Shown: positions 1 through 6,514 of the stretch, in pieces
Numbering within the stretch: the stretch's first letter is position 1
Layout of the letters: each line of letters begins with the position of its first letter
Assembly (NCBI GenBank): GCA_030044775.1
Contig: JASICF010000505.1
Span: 1 to 7,303, forward strand
Length of the DNA: 7,303 nt
DNA from: Candidatus Sulfotelmatobacter sp.
GTDB taxonomy: Bacteria > Acidobacteriota > Terriglobia > Terriglobales > Acidobacteriaceae
Direction: 5' to 3'
Position numbers and translations under genes: made by a program
Notes under the pieces: generated by a model
Database searches by the model: none
What the model was told of the DNA's origin: nothing
What the model saw: the letters and a program-made list of their open reading frames with translations, nothing else

Positions 1-69
1 AAGCTGCCAACTTTTGCGATCCTGCCGGAGCCGGCGAACTGGCTGGTGAAATTGCAAGCGATGGCATAG
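1..69 (+). CDS. C-terminal end of an unidentified protein (5' truncated by window edge)
   Basis: Frame 1 is open from the first base and closes with TAG at 67-69, giving 22 residues that end in PEPANWLVKLQAMA. The reading frame makes plausible protein, and the stop is followed by a short non-coding gap before the next plus-strand gene, which fits the tail of a real gene. The fragment is too short to identify. The PEP-A-N-W string superficially recalls a PEP-CTERM sorting signal, but it lacks the following hydrophobic helix and basic end, so I do not call it one. The gene lies on the same strand as the sugar transporter downstream and could share its transcript. No function is assigned. Confidence 0.4.
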   Translation, partial: KLPTFAILPEPANWLVKLQAMA

Positions 70-183
70 GGCTGGGTTGTCCGGGACGCCGCATCTCATA
101 CCCACGACAACAGAGGCATGATCCTGATGCTATGATCGGTGGACAACGGGACTGAAATTTCTCTTTCAGGCGGACCTCACGGC

Positions 184-1554
184 ATGGCAATCGGAGCCCC
201 TGGCAGTTCGACCCCTCAGTCTATTTCCCAACCCTCCTCTTCCTACACGGTTCCATTAGCTGTCGTGACCACGCTGTTTTTTATGTGGGGATCGCTGACG
301 TCCTTGAATGATGTTCTAATTCCTTACGCTCAGCATGTTTTCAACATCAGGGTCGATGTAAGCATGTTGATTCAGACGGCCTTCTTTTCAGCCTATTTCG
401 TGTTCTCTATTCCTGCCGCCAGGATTATCGATTGGATCGGGTATAAGCGCGCGATAATCGTTGGCCTCCTAACGATGGTGGCTGCATGCCTGGGGTTTTA
501 TCCAGCGGCCAGAATTCCCTCGTTCCCCTTCTTTCTTTTCGCCCTGATAGTTTTAGCAACGGGGATAACTATTCTTCAGGTGGCTGCGAACCCGTATGTG
601 GCTGTGCTCGGAAAGGCCGAGACAGCGTCCAGCCGCCTGAATCTCACCCAGGCGTTCAATTCCCTCGGAACAGCGATTTTCCCATGGATTGGCGCGCATC
701 TCATCCTGGGAACAAGCGCCGCCGCGATCGAAACAAATGTTTCTCGCGAAGCAGATGCGGTGATTAAGCTTTATGTATATTTTTTTGGTATAGCGCTGGT
801 GCTGCTGGCCATCGCGATCGGACTATTCAAGCTACCACCAGTGAGCTCCGCCGGGCACCGCATCGGTGAAAAAGTCTCCGATTCGATATGGAAGCATCCA
901 AATCTGGTTTTCGGTGCAATAGGAATCTTTGTTTACGTTGGAGCCGAGGTAGCGATAGGCAGCTCCATCTCGAACTACCTCGCGCTCGATAACATCGGGG
1001 GTTTTATATCGGCTTCCAGTCTTCCCGACGCGGCAGTTCGGTACCGCGCGGCTTTGGGCGATGCTGCCCGATATATCTCTCTCTATTGGTCAGGCGCGGT
1101 GGTTGGGCGTTTCATCGGATCGGCATTGCTGCAGAAGATCAAGGCAGGGAAATTATTAGCGCTTGCTGCAATTATTGCCGCTCTGCTTGTGATGGTCTCA
1201 GTCCTATCCAATGGGCACGTAGCGATGTGGGCCATCCTTTCCATCGGCTTGTTCAACTCGATCATGTTTCCGTGCATATTTACCATGGGAATTGCGGAAC
1301 TGGGCCCTTTGACGGGTGACGGTTCGGGACTTTTGAATATGGCAATCGTGGGCGGGGCAATTATTCCGTACCTCGTTGGTCGGGCAGCCGTATCAATCAA
1401 CAACCACTACTATCCGACGCTGATCCGGGGAGAGACTAGCTGGGGACAGGGGGTGCATTACGCGCTCGCGACTCCTGTCGTCTGCTATCTGTACATTCTT
1501 TTCTTCGCGCTGAGCGGCTCGAAGCCGAACAGTGAGAGAAAGGTACGGGCGTGA
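184..1554 (+). CDS. Sugar MFS transporter, FucP/GluP (fucose-glucose-galactose:H+ symporter) family
   Basis: This is a 456-residue inner-membrane protein with about 12 hydrophobic segments, the usual length for the family, predicted to import a hexose with protons. Family marks seen: FFMWGSLTSLNDVLIP in TM1 (residues 32-47, Asp43 matching the functional Asp46 of E. coli FucP), the TM4 block LQVAANPYVAVLG (131-143), YVGAEVAIGS in TM7 (251-260), and YWSGAVVGRFIGS (301-313). TM4 has Gln132 where E. coli FucP has the catalytic Glu135; this is typical of glucose/galactose-type members, so fucose is a less likely substrate. Start choice: ATG at 184 has a weak purine-rich site (AGGCGGA, 168-174) and puts TM1 at the usual distance from the N-terminus. 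An in-frame GTG at 139 would add 15 residues but has no good ribosome site. A TATGAT at 131-136 could be a -10 element, but no matching -35 is seen. The gene converges on the sugar porter across 7 bases. Confidence 0.9.
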   Translation: MAIGAPGSSTPQSISQPSSSYTVPLAVVTTLFFMWGSLTSLNDVLIPYAQHVFNIRVDVSMLIQTAFFSAYFVFSIPAARIIDWIGYKRAIIVGLLTMVAACLGFYPAARIPSFPFFLFALIVLATGITILQVAANPYVAVLGKAETASSRLNLTQAFNSLGTAIFPWIGAHLILGTSAAAIETNVSREADAVIKLYVYFFGIALVLLAIAIGLFKLPPVSSAGHRIGEKVSDSIWKHPNLVFGAIGIFVYVGAEVAIGSSISNYLALDNIGGFISASSLPDAAVRYRAALGDAARYISLYWSGAVVGRFIGSALLQKIKAGKLLALAAIIAALLVMVSVLSNGHVAMWAILSIGLFNSIMFPCIFTMGIAELGPLTGDGSGLLNMAIVGGAIIPYLVGRAAVSINNHYYPTLIRGETSWGQGVHYALATPVVCYLYILFFALSGSKPNSERKVRA

Positions 1555-1561
1555 CGCAATC

Positions 1562-3364
1562 TCAGGACGGCTGCCGGATCGCCGCTGATTCGCGCTTCCC
1601 TTCGAAGTGCGCTTCGATTTCTTCGAGCGTCTTTCCCTTTGTTTCCGGCAGGAAAAATGCGGCAGTGATGAAGTAGATCACGGTGCAACCCGCAAATCCG
1701 AAGAACATGGTCGAGTAGCCGTATTTGCCGACGGTGGGTAAGAACACGGCGGCAATTCCAGTCGATACCGCCTGGTTCAACAGCAGAGCGATGCTCATCC
1801 CGTTGGACCGGATACGCGTGGGCATCAGTTCGGAAAGTGCCAGCCAGACGCACACCCCCGGGCCAACCGCATAGAACGCCATAAAAATGAAAAGCGTGAT
1901 CGCGACGAGCATCCCGTTTTGCGTTCCTGGAATCGGGGTGATAAGGGCGTTATCGATTTTCAGCGGAGATGCGCGTGCCGTTCCGAGGTCTCCGAACGGG
2001 TTGGAAAAAAACGCGACGACCTTGTTGGCAGGAAGACAGGTTGCCTGTGCGATTTCGATCGGCTTTGCGCCAACATCATCGGAGCGAACGGCGGGGCTCG
2101 AGCCGCGAAAATCCCCGCAGGAATAAATGATGACGAGCGAGGTCGGCCGATTGCTGACGGCGATGAACTTTCCAGGACCAAGATCACCGGTAGACGCGAG
2201 AAGAGCGTCGGCCGTGCTCTTGTCGTAAAGCAGCGAAAGTTTCTGGCGATCGCCAACCATGGATTGAACCGCCGAGCGGGCATCGACGCGAAGTTTTTCG
2301 GTGCTGCGGAAAAGAAATGCGGTGCAGAGCAGTGAAGCGATAATCCCCGCGGTGCCGAATGAAAGGAGGAACTTGCGGCCCTTACGATCAACGAGCACGA
2401 CAGCCCCAATCGTCGTCAGAAAGTTAATGATCGTGAAGAGCACGTATCCCCAGTGCGCCTGCAGGTCGGAGAGCCCGCTCTGAATGAGGATGTTGGCGTT
2501 GTATCCGATAATCGAGTTGATCCCGGTCGCTTGATTGCAAGCGAGGATGACGCAGGCGAGCACAAATGGGATCACGTATTTGCGGCGCAGCAGGGATTCT
2601 TTGACTTTTGTACCCGCGAAAGATTGCGCCTTCTCGGCGGCAGCGGCCTGCTCTATTTCGTTTAATTCGGTGTCGGCTTGTTCCTTCGGGCGCGAGCGAA
2701 GCAGCGCCGCATACGCAGCATCACGCTTGCCGCGCCGGTAAAGCCAGCGCGGCGATTCGGCTACCATCATGCTGCCGATGACAAACAATGCTCCCGGCGG
2801 GAGCGAGACCCAGAAAATACTGCGCCATGCCGCATCTTTAAAGCGAAAGAGCCTGGCCGCGTCTCCCAATTTGGCGACTTCCTCGACGCGCAGGCTGAAG
2901 TACATTCCCACGACCGCCGCAGCTACAATGCCAAGTGTAAGCAGCCACTGAAAGATGCCGGTGCCTTTGCCACGCGAAGAAGCGGAAAGGCACTCGGCAA
3001 GATAGAGCGGAACTACAACTCCGATCAGTCCGGCGGAGATTCCTTGCAGCAGACGACCGAGAACCAGTGGTTCGTAACCGTGAGCCAGGGCGATTACCGG
3101 AATACTGACGACAAAGAGAACGCCGCTGAGGGTCATGAGCAGCCGGCGGCCCATCCAGTCGGCGAGCGCGCCAGCGAACAGAGTCGAAATCACGCTGCCC
3201 AAAAGAACGGCGGCGACCACGATCGAAAGCTGCCCCGCATTCAGCCCGGAAGTGGTTTCCAGATAAGGCAGGGCGCCAGCGATAATGCCGACATCGACGC
3301 CGTAGAGCAAACCGCCGAGGCCGGCCACGAGAAGCAGAAAACGGTTGTAGGTTGCGGTTGACAC
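1562..3364 (-). CDS. Sugar porter family MFS transporter with large periplasmic insertion
   Basis: This inner-membrane transporter is related to XylE/GalP and probably takes up a pentose or hexose by proton symport. Sugar-porter signatures appear in order (numbered from GTG 3364): ADWMGRR (68-74, loop 2-3), AESPRWLYRR (202-211, end of the N-half), NQATGIN (277-283, TM7 sugar-binding motif), DRKGRK (326-331, loop 8-9), GPGVCVW (501-507, TM10), SELMPTRIRS (511-520) and PETKGKTLEEIE (573-584, C-terminal signature). At 600 residues it is about 100 longer than usual; nearly all the excess lies between TM9 and TM10 (about 353-485), a loop that faces the periplasm. Start: the frame stays open upstream to a TTG at 3502, with a GTG at 3454 preceded by AAGG. 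GTG 3364 leaves a short tail before TM1, as in homologues, but has no clear Shine-Dalgarno, so the start is uncertain. It follows the outer-membrane factor gene on the same strand across a leader of about 180 bases. Confidence 0.88.
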   Translation of the reverse strand: MSTATYNRFLLLVAGLGGLLYGVDVGIIAGALPYLETTSGLNAGQLSIVVAAVLLGSVISTLFAGALADWMGRRLLMTLSGVLFVVSIPVIALAHGYEPLVLGRLLQGISAGLIGVVVPLYLAECLSASSRGKGTGIFQWLLTLGIVAAAVVGMYFSLRVEEVAKLGDAARLFRFKDAAWRSIFWVSLPPGALFVIGSMMVAESPRWLYRRGKRDAAYAALLRSRPKEQADTELNEIEQAAAAEKAQSFAGTKVKESLLRRKYVIPFVLACVILACNQATGINSIIGYNANILIQSGLSDLQAHWGYVLFTIINFLTTIGAVVLVDRKGRKFLLSFGTAGIIASLLCTAFLFRSTEKLRVDARSAVQSMVGDRQKLSLLYDKSTADALLASTGDLGPGKFIAVSNRPTSLVIIYSCGDFRGSSPAVRSDDVGAKPIEIAQATCLPANKVVAFFSNPFGDLGTARASPLKIDNALITPIPGTQNGMLVAITLFIFMAFYAVGPGVCVWLALSELMPTRIRSNGMSIALLLNQAVSTGIAAVFLPTVGKYGYSTMFFGFAGCTVIYFITAAFFLPETKGKTLEEIEAHFEGKRESAAIRQPS

Positions 3365-3471
3365 TTTCCAAGTGAGGGTAACAGGGGAGGATACTACGAG
3401 AAAGTGGTTGGACAGGATGATTGTTTGGGAAACAGTTCCTTGGTGCAATCTCACGGGTGCCTTGTGCGAGA

Positions 3472-3491
3472 TGCCTTCGTGTGCGAAGGCA
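3472..3491. repeat. Perfect 8-bp inverted repeat (hairpin) in the leader of the sugar porter gene
   Basis: TGCCTTCG (3472-3479) and CGAAGGCA (3484-3491) are exact reverse complements separated by the 4-base loop TGTG, so a stable hairpin is possible on either strand. It lies between the stop of the outer-membrane factor gene (3541) and the likely start of the sugar porter (3364). On the minus strand no T-run follows the stem, so it is not a classical intrinsic terminator. A second copy of the arm, GTGCCTT (3457-3463), is also complementary to AAGGCAC (3486-3492), so two mutually exclusive pairings can be drawn. It could be a weak terminator, a transcript-stabilising stem, an operator or an attenuator; the sequence alone does not decide. 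Confidence 0.5.
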
Positions 3492-3540
3492 CACGCCCTC
3501 AAGTTACGCGATAGCGGTGAAGCAATCGATGCTGGTTCTC

Positions 3541-5043
3541 TTATTGCTGGAGAATCTGTCCGGCTTTGGGATGAACAACTTCGTTGTTGATGGTGCCCGC
3601 ATCCCAGCTGCCTCCCAGCGCTTTTACCAAATACACCGAACTAACCATCTGCTGGCCGAGAAGCTGCGTTCGCAATCGTTCGTTGCTCAGTAGCGTCGTC
3701 TGCGCGGTGATTACGTCCAGATAGTTGGTCACTCCGCCGACGTAACGATCGTTGGCAATGGCCAGGGCGCGGCGAGCGTCGTCGACAGCGGTACCTTGTG
3801 TTGAGATCGCCTGCGAAAGGGTGGCGAGATTGCTGATGCCATCTTCGACCTGCTGGAAGGCGGTCAAAACCGTTTGCCGGTAGTTTGCCACAGATTGATC
3901 GTAAGCGGAGCGGGCAGCGGCGAGATTTGCGCGGTTTCTTCCTCCTTCAAGGATGGGCTGCAAAGCATCGGCTCCAATCGACCAGAAAAGGCTGGGCGCG
4001 TTCAGAAGATTGGTGATCGAAGTGCTTTGCCAGCCGCCGCCAGTGTTGCTGATCTCGATGTGCGGATAAAATGCGGTGCGGGCGATACCAACCTGGGAAT
4101 TCTGGTAAGCCATTTGCCGCTCGGCGCTGGAAATATCGGGACGGCGCTCCAGCACATCCGACGGAACACCGAGCGGGACAGGCGGAGGCGTGGCCGTCAA
4201 CGGCAAGACTGGAACGGTGAAGCTGCTCGCCGACTGGCCAAGTAACGCGGCGATCGCATGCTCGTATTGTTCGCGCGATTGCTGAACAAGCGAAAGTTGC
4301 GCGATGCTGGAATCAAGCACGGTAGCTTGTTGCGCGACTTCCAGTCCGCTGGCGATGCCACCTGAGTGGCGTTGATTGACCAGATCGAGACCCTTGCGTT
4401 CGTAACCTACAGATTCCTGCACAACCTTGTATTCCGCATCGAGTTCTCGCAAGGAAAAATAGTCGGCGGCGAGTTCAGCGGTAAGGACTAATTGTGCGTT
4501 TTGCAGATCAGCGGCGGTCGATTGCAGGGTTGCATTGGCAGCTTCCACACTGCGGCGCACGCGCCCGAAAACGTCAGCTTCGTAGTTAATGCTGAACGGG
4601 ATCGTGAAGACACTTTGTGTATACGGAGGAACGGGCTGAACAACCCCGTTAATGATTGTCCGCGCTTCGCCGTTCAAGGGGCGATTGCCGGATCCACGTT
4701 CGCGATAGGCGCTGGGATCGACCGAGAACTGAGGAAAGAAATCAGCGGTTGCGACGCGGGCGAGCGAACGCGCTTGATCGAGACGATCGCGCGCAGCCAG
4801 CAAAGATTGATTCGCTCTCAACAACTGTTGTTCGTAGTCGTCCAGACTGGAATCGTCGTAAATCTGCCACCATGCTCCCTTGGGGATCGCATCCTTTGGA
4901 GCGGCCTGTTGCCAGGGAGGTTGCGTTTTCCACGCGTCGGGCGCCGGCGTTGGAGCGGCGGGACGACTGTACCTTGGACCGACGGTGCAGGCTGCAGCGA
5001 AAACGAGCGAGCCGATCCCAATCAGAATTGCAATGCGCGTCAC
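3541..5043 (-). CDS. RND efflux outer-membrane factor lipoprotein (NodT/OprM/TolC-like family)
   Basis: This is a 500-residue outer-membrane channel subunit that would carry substrates from the adaptor-pump complex across the outer membrane. The N-terminus is a lipoprotein signal peptide: a hydrophobic stretch (4-18) ending in FAAAC, with Cys19 as the acylation site, followed by VGPRYSRP, a start typical of this family. Two homologous halves of the outer-membrane efflux fold follow: about 65-270, including SINYEADVFGRVRRS (151-165), and about 295-480, including the hallmark GVPSDVLERRPDI (292-304) and VGGVTNYLDVITAQ (435-448). Length is normal for the OprM/NodT group. It starts with GTG at 5043, which overlaps the adaptor's TGA stop by four bases (GTGA). 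An AAAGG at 5053-5057 lies 9 bases upstream inside the adaptor gene, so translational coupling is likely. It is the last gene of the efflux cluster. Confidence 0.93.
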   Translation of the reverse strand: MTRIAILIGIGSLVFAAACTVGPRYSRPAAPTPAPDAWKTQPPWQQAAPKDAIPKGAWWQIYDDSSLDDYEQQLLRANQSLLAARDRLDQARSLARVATADFFPQFSVDPSAYRERGSGNRPLNGEARTIINGVVQPVPPYTQSVFTIPFSINYEADVFGRVRRSVEAANATLQSTAADLQNAQLVLTAELAADYFSLRELDAEYKVVQESVGYERKGLDLVNQRHSGGIASGLEVAQQATVLDSSIAQLSLVQQSREQYEHAIAALLGQSASSFTVPVLPLTATPPPVPLGVPSDVLERRPDISSAERQMAYQNSQVGIARTAFYPHIEISNTGGGWQSTSITNLLNAPSLFWSIGADALQPILEGGRNRANLAAARSAYDQSVANYRQTVLTAFQQVEDGISNLATLSQAISTQGTAVDDARRALAIANDRYVGGVTNYLDVITAQTTLLSNERLRTQLLGQQMVSSVYLVKALGGSWDAGTINNEVVHPKAGQILQQ

Positions 5044-6425
5044 TGGCCGCTGCCTTTCGGATTGGCGGGTGGATTCGCTGGCGGCTGGGCTGGCGATGAT
5101 TGGGCGACGTTGACCTGTTCGCCATCTTCGAGCGAATCGGGAGGATTAATAACGACACGGTCGGTCGCAGCGACGCCGCCAAGGACTTCCAGGCTGGTGC
5201 CAAAGTCGCGGCCAATATTAATAGCTCGCAACTCGATCTTGTTGCCCGAGCCAATAACGGCGACTTGTGCTCCCTGAGAGCGGAAGAGCATAGCATTGAC
5301 CGGGACAGTAACTTTATCCACATTGGAGCCGACCGAGAAGTGAACCTCACCGAAAGACCCAGGCAGGAGGCGATTATCGGGATTCGGTACATCGACTTCA
5401 GTCAAGAGGGTACGCGTGTTGGTATCGATTGCATCGGCGGTCCGAGCAACGCTGGCGGTAAATTTCTGCCCGGGAAATTCCTGCAGGGTGATGAACGTTT
5501 TTTCGCCAACTTTGATGAAAGGCGCGTAGGCCTGTGGCACGCTGGTAAAAACGCGAAGAGGGTCGACGCGGGCCATATTGAAAAGTTGCCGGCCCGCGCC
5601 GCCATCCCCGGCATTGATGAGCGCGCCAGGATCAACCAGACGGCGCGTGAGCACGCCGCTGAACGGCGCGTAAACCTGCTTGAATCCTTCGAGCTGCTCG
5701 AGACGCTTGACGTTGGCGTCAGCAGCCGCGAGATTGGCTTGTGCCTGGCGGTATCCGCTTTCCTGCTGGTCGGCTTCCTGCGCGGAGACGGCGTCGGTAT
5801 TGCGCAATTTTTCCCAGCGATCAGCCGTGATTTTCGCGAGCTGCAATTGCGCCAGAACCTGCTGCCGTGTTGCCCGCGCCCGATTAAGTTCCTGATCGAT
5901 TTCGGGAGTGTCGATCGAAGCCAGCAATTCTCCTTTATCTACGTGACTTCCGATGTCTTTATACCAACGGATCAAATATCCATTTGTGCGCGCGTAGATC
6001 GGCGATTCGACATACGCAAGCAGAGAACCGGGCAAGATCAATTCTTCATCCGCCTTCTCCTTTTGTGGATAGGTGAATGCGACGGTGGGAACGGTCTCGA
6101 GTTCGGTTTCCTTGGCAAGGGCGCGTTCGTGGGTCATGCGGCCAAGCATGGTCAGGCCGCCGGAAATAACCAGGACGGTAAGTAAAACGCCCACCAATAT
6201 CAGAGCTTTGCGCAAGGGCGCAGGTGGAACTTCGGGTGGACGCTGAATCGTGGGCGGCTGATGATGCGAGCGCCTCTGAATCTCTTCGATCTCCAGATCG
6301 CGCTGGGCCTGCGGGCTGAGATGGCGAGGTTCTTCATTCGGATCGGGCTGCGGCTGATTGCCGTCGTGCCCATTTCCAGATGAGTGCGAGTCGGTTTGTC
6401 GTTTTGGTTTAGTCTCCTCAGTCAT
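5040..6425 (-). CDS. RND efflux periplasmic adaptor (membrane fusion protein, AcrA/MexA-HlyD type)
   Basis: This 461-residue adaptor would bridge the RND pump and the outer-membrane channel. Layout: a hydrophilic N-terminal tail rich in Gln, Pro, His and charged residues (1-72), one membrane anchor (about 74-96), first lipoyl half (137-177, with SPIYARTNGYLIRWYKDIGS), an alpha-helical hairpin with coiled-coil character (175-245), second lipoyl half VYAPFSGVLTRRLVDPGALI (251-270), beta-barrel (about 285-365, ending LLPGSFGEVHFSV), and a membrane-proximal domain (370-440). The C-terminus is a Pro/Ala/Asn-rich tail (442-461). There is no lipobox cysteine, so it is held by the helix and not by lipid, unlike AcrA. 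ATG at 6425 is chosen because AGGTGGAG (6432-6439) sits 6 bases upstream; the in-frame GTG at 6437 lies inside that site. It follows the pump gene by 89 bases and overlaps the outer-membrane factor start by four. Confidence 0.93.
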   Translation of the reverse strand: MTEETKPKRQTDSHSSGNGHDGNQPQPDPNEEPRHLSPQAQRDLEIEEIQRRSHHQPPTIQRPPEVPPAPLRKALILVGVLLTVLVISGGLTMLGRMTHERALAKETELETVPTVAFTYPQKEKADEELILPGSLLAYVESPIYARTNGYLIRWYKDIGSHVDKGELLASIDTPEIDQELNRARATRQQVLAQLQLAKITADRWEKLRNTDAVSAQEADQQESGYRQAQANLAAADANVKRLEQLEGFKQVYAPFSGVLTRRLVDPGALINAGDGGAGRQLFNMARVDPLRVFTSVPQAYAPFIKVGEKTFITLQEFPGQKFTASVARTADAIDTNTRTLLTEVDVPNPDNRLLPGSFGEVHFSVGSNVDKVTVPVNAMLFRSQGAQVAVIGSGNKIELRAINIGRDFGTSLEVLGGVAATDRVVINPPDSLEDGEQVNVAQSSPAQPPANPPANPKGSGQ

Positions 6426-6431
6426 TCTCCG

Positions 6432-6439
6432 CTCCACCT
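6432..6439 (-). promoter_or_regulatory. Strong Shine-Dalgarno deciding the adaptor start
   Basis: On the minus strand AGGTGGAG lies 6 bases before ATG 6425. It is a near-ideal match to the anti-Shine-Dalgarno end of 16S rRNA at ideal spacing. It supports ATG 6425 over the GTG at 6437, which is part of this element. Its strength suggests the adaptor is translated independently of the pump upstream. Confidence 0.7.
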
Positions 6440-6514
6440 AGTTCGCCCCGGAATGCCCGAAATACTGTCCTTTATTAGATTCATTCTTTCATGCACCCAT
6501 GCCTCGCGGAAAGA

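Noticed and set aside
1..69. PEP-CTERM sorting signal in the truncated upstream protein
   Set aside because: The PEP tripeptide is there, but the transmembrane helix and basic C-terminus that define the signal are missing.
131..136. TATGAT as a -10 promoter element for the FucP-type gene
   Set aside because: It is a good hexamer match, but there is no -35-like hexamer at the right distance, so it is not listed as a feature.
1515..1527. Small inverted repeat CGGCT-cga-AGCCG near the 3' end of the FucP-type gene, as a possible terminator
   Set aside because: The stem is only 5 bp, lies inside the coding region and has no T-run on either strand.
1910..2308. Sugar porter length as the result of a frameshift or inserted element
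   Set aside because: The frame is continuous, both flanking helices are intact, and I see no terminal repeats or transposase-like sequence at the insertion edges.
2678..3361. Plus-strand open frame (227 codons) opposite the sugar porter
   Set aside because: The product is rich in Arg, Gln and Asp with no hydrophobic core, as expected for the antisense shadow of a membrane protein gene.
4492..5277. Plus-strand open frame (261 codons) spanning the channel-adaptor junction
   Set aside because: It crosses two real minus-strand genes, is low in recognisable motifs and has no start signal; it is a shadow.
5100..6185. Long plus-strand open frame (361 codons) opposite the adaptor gene
   Set aside because: It is fully antisense to a well-supported adaptor coding region, has no domain I recognise and no convincing ribosome site; open antisense frames are common in GC-rich genes.
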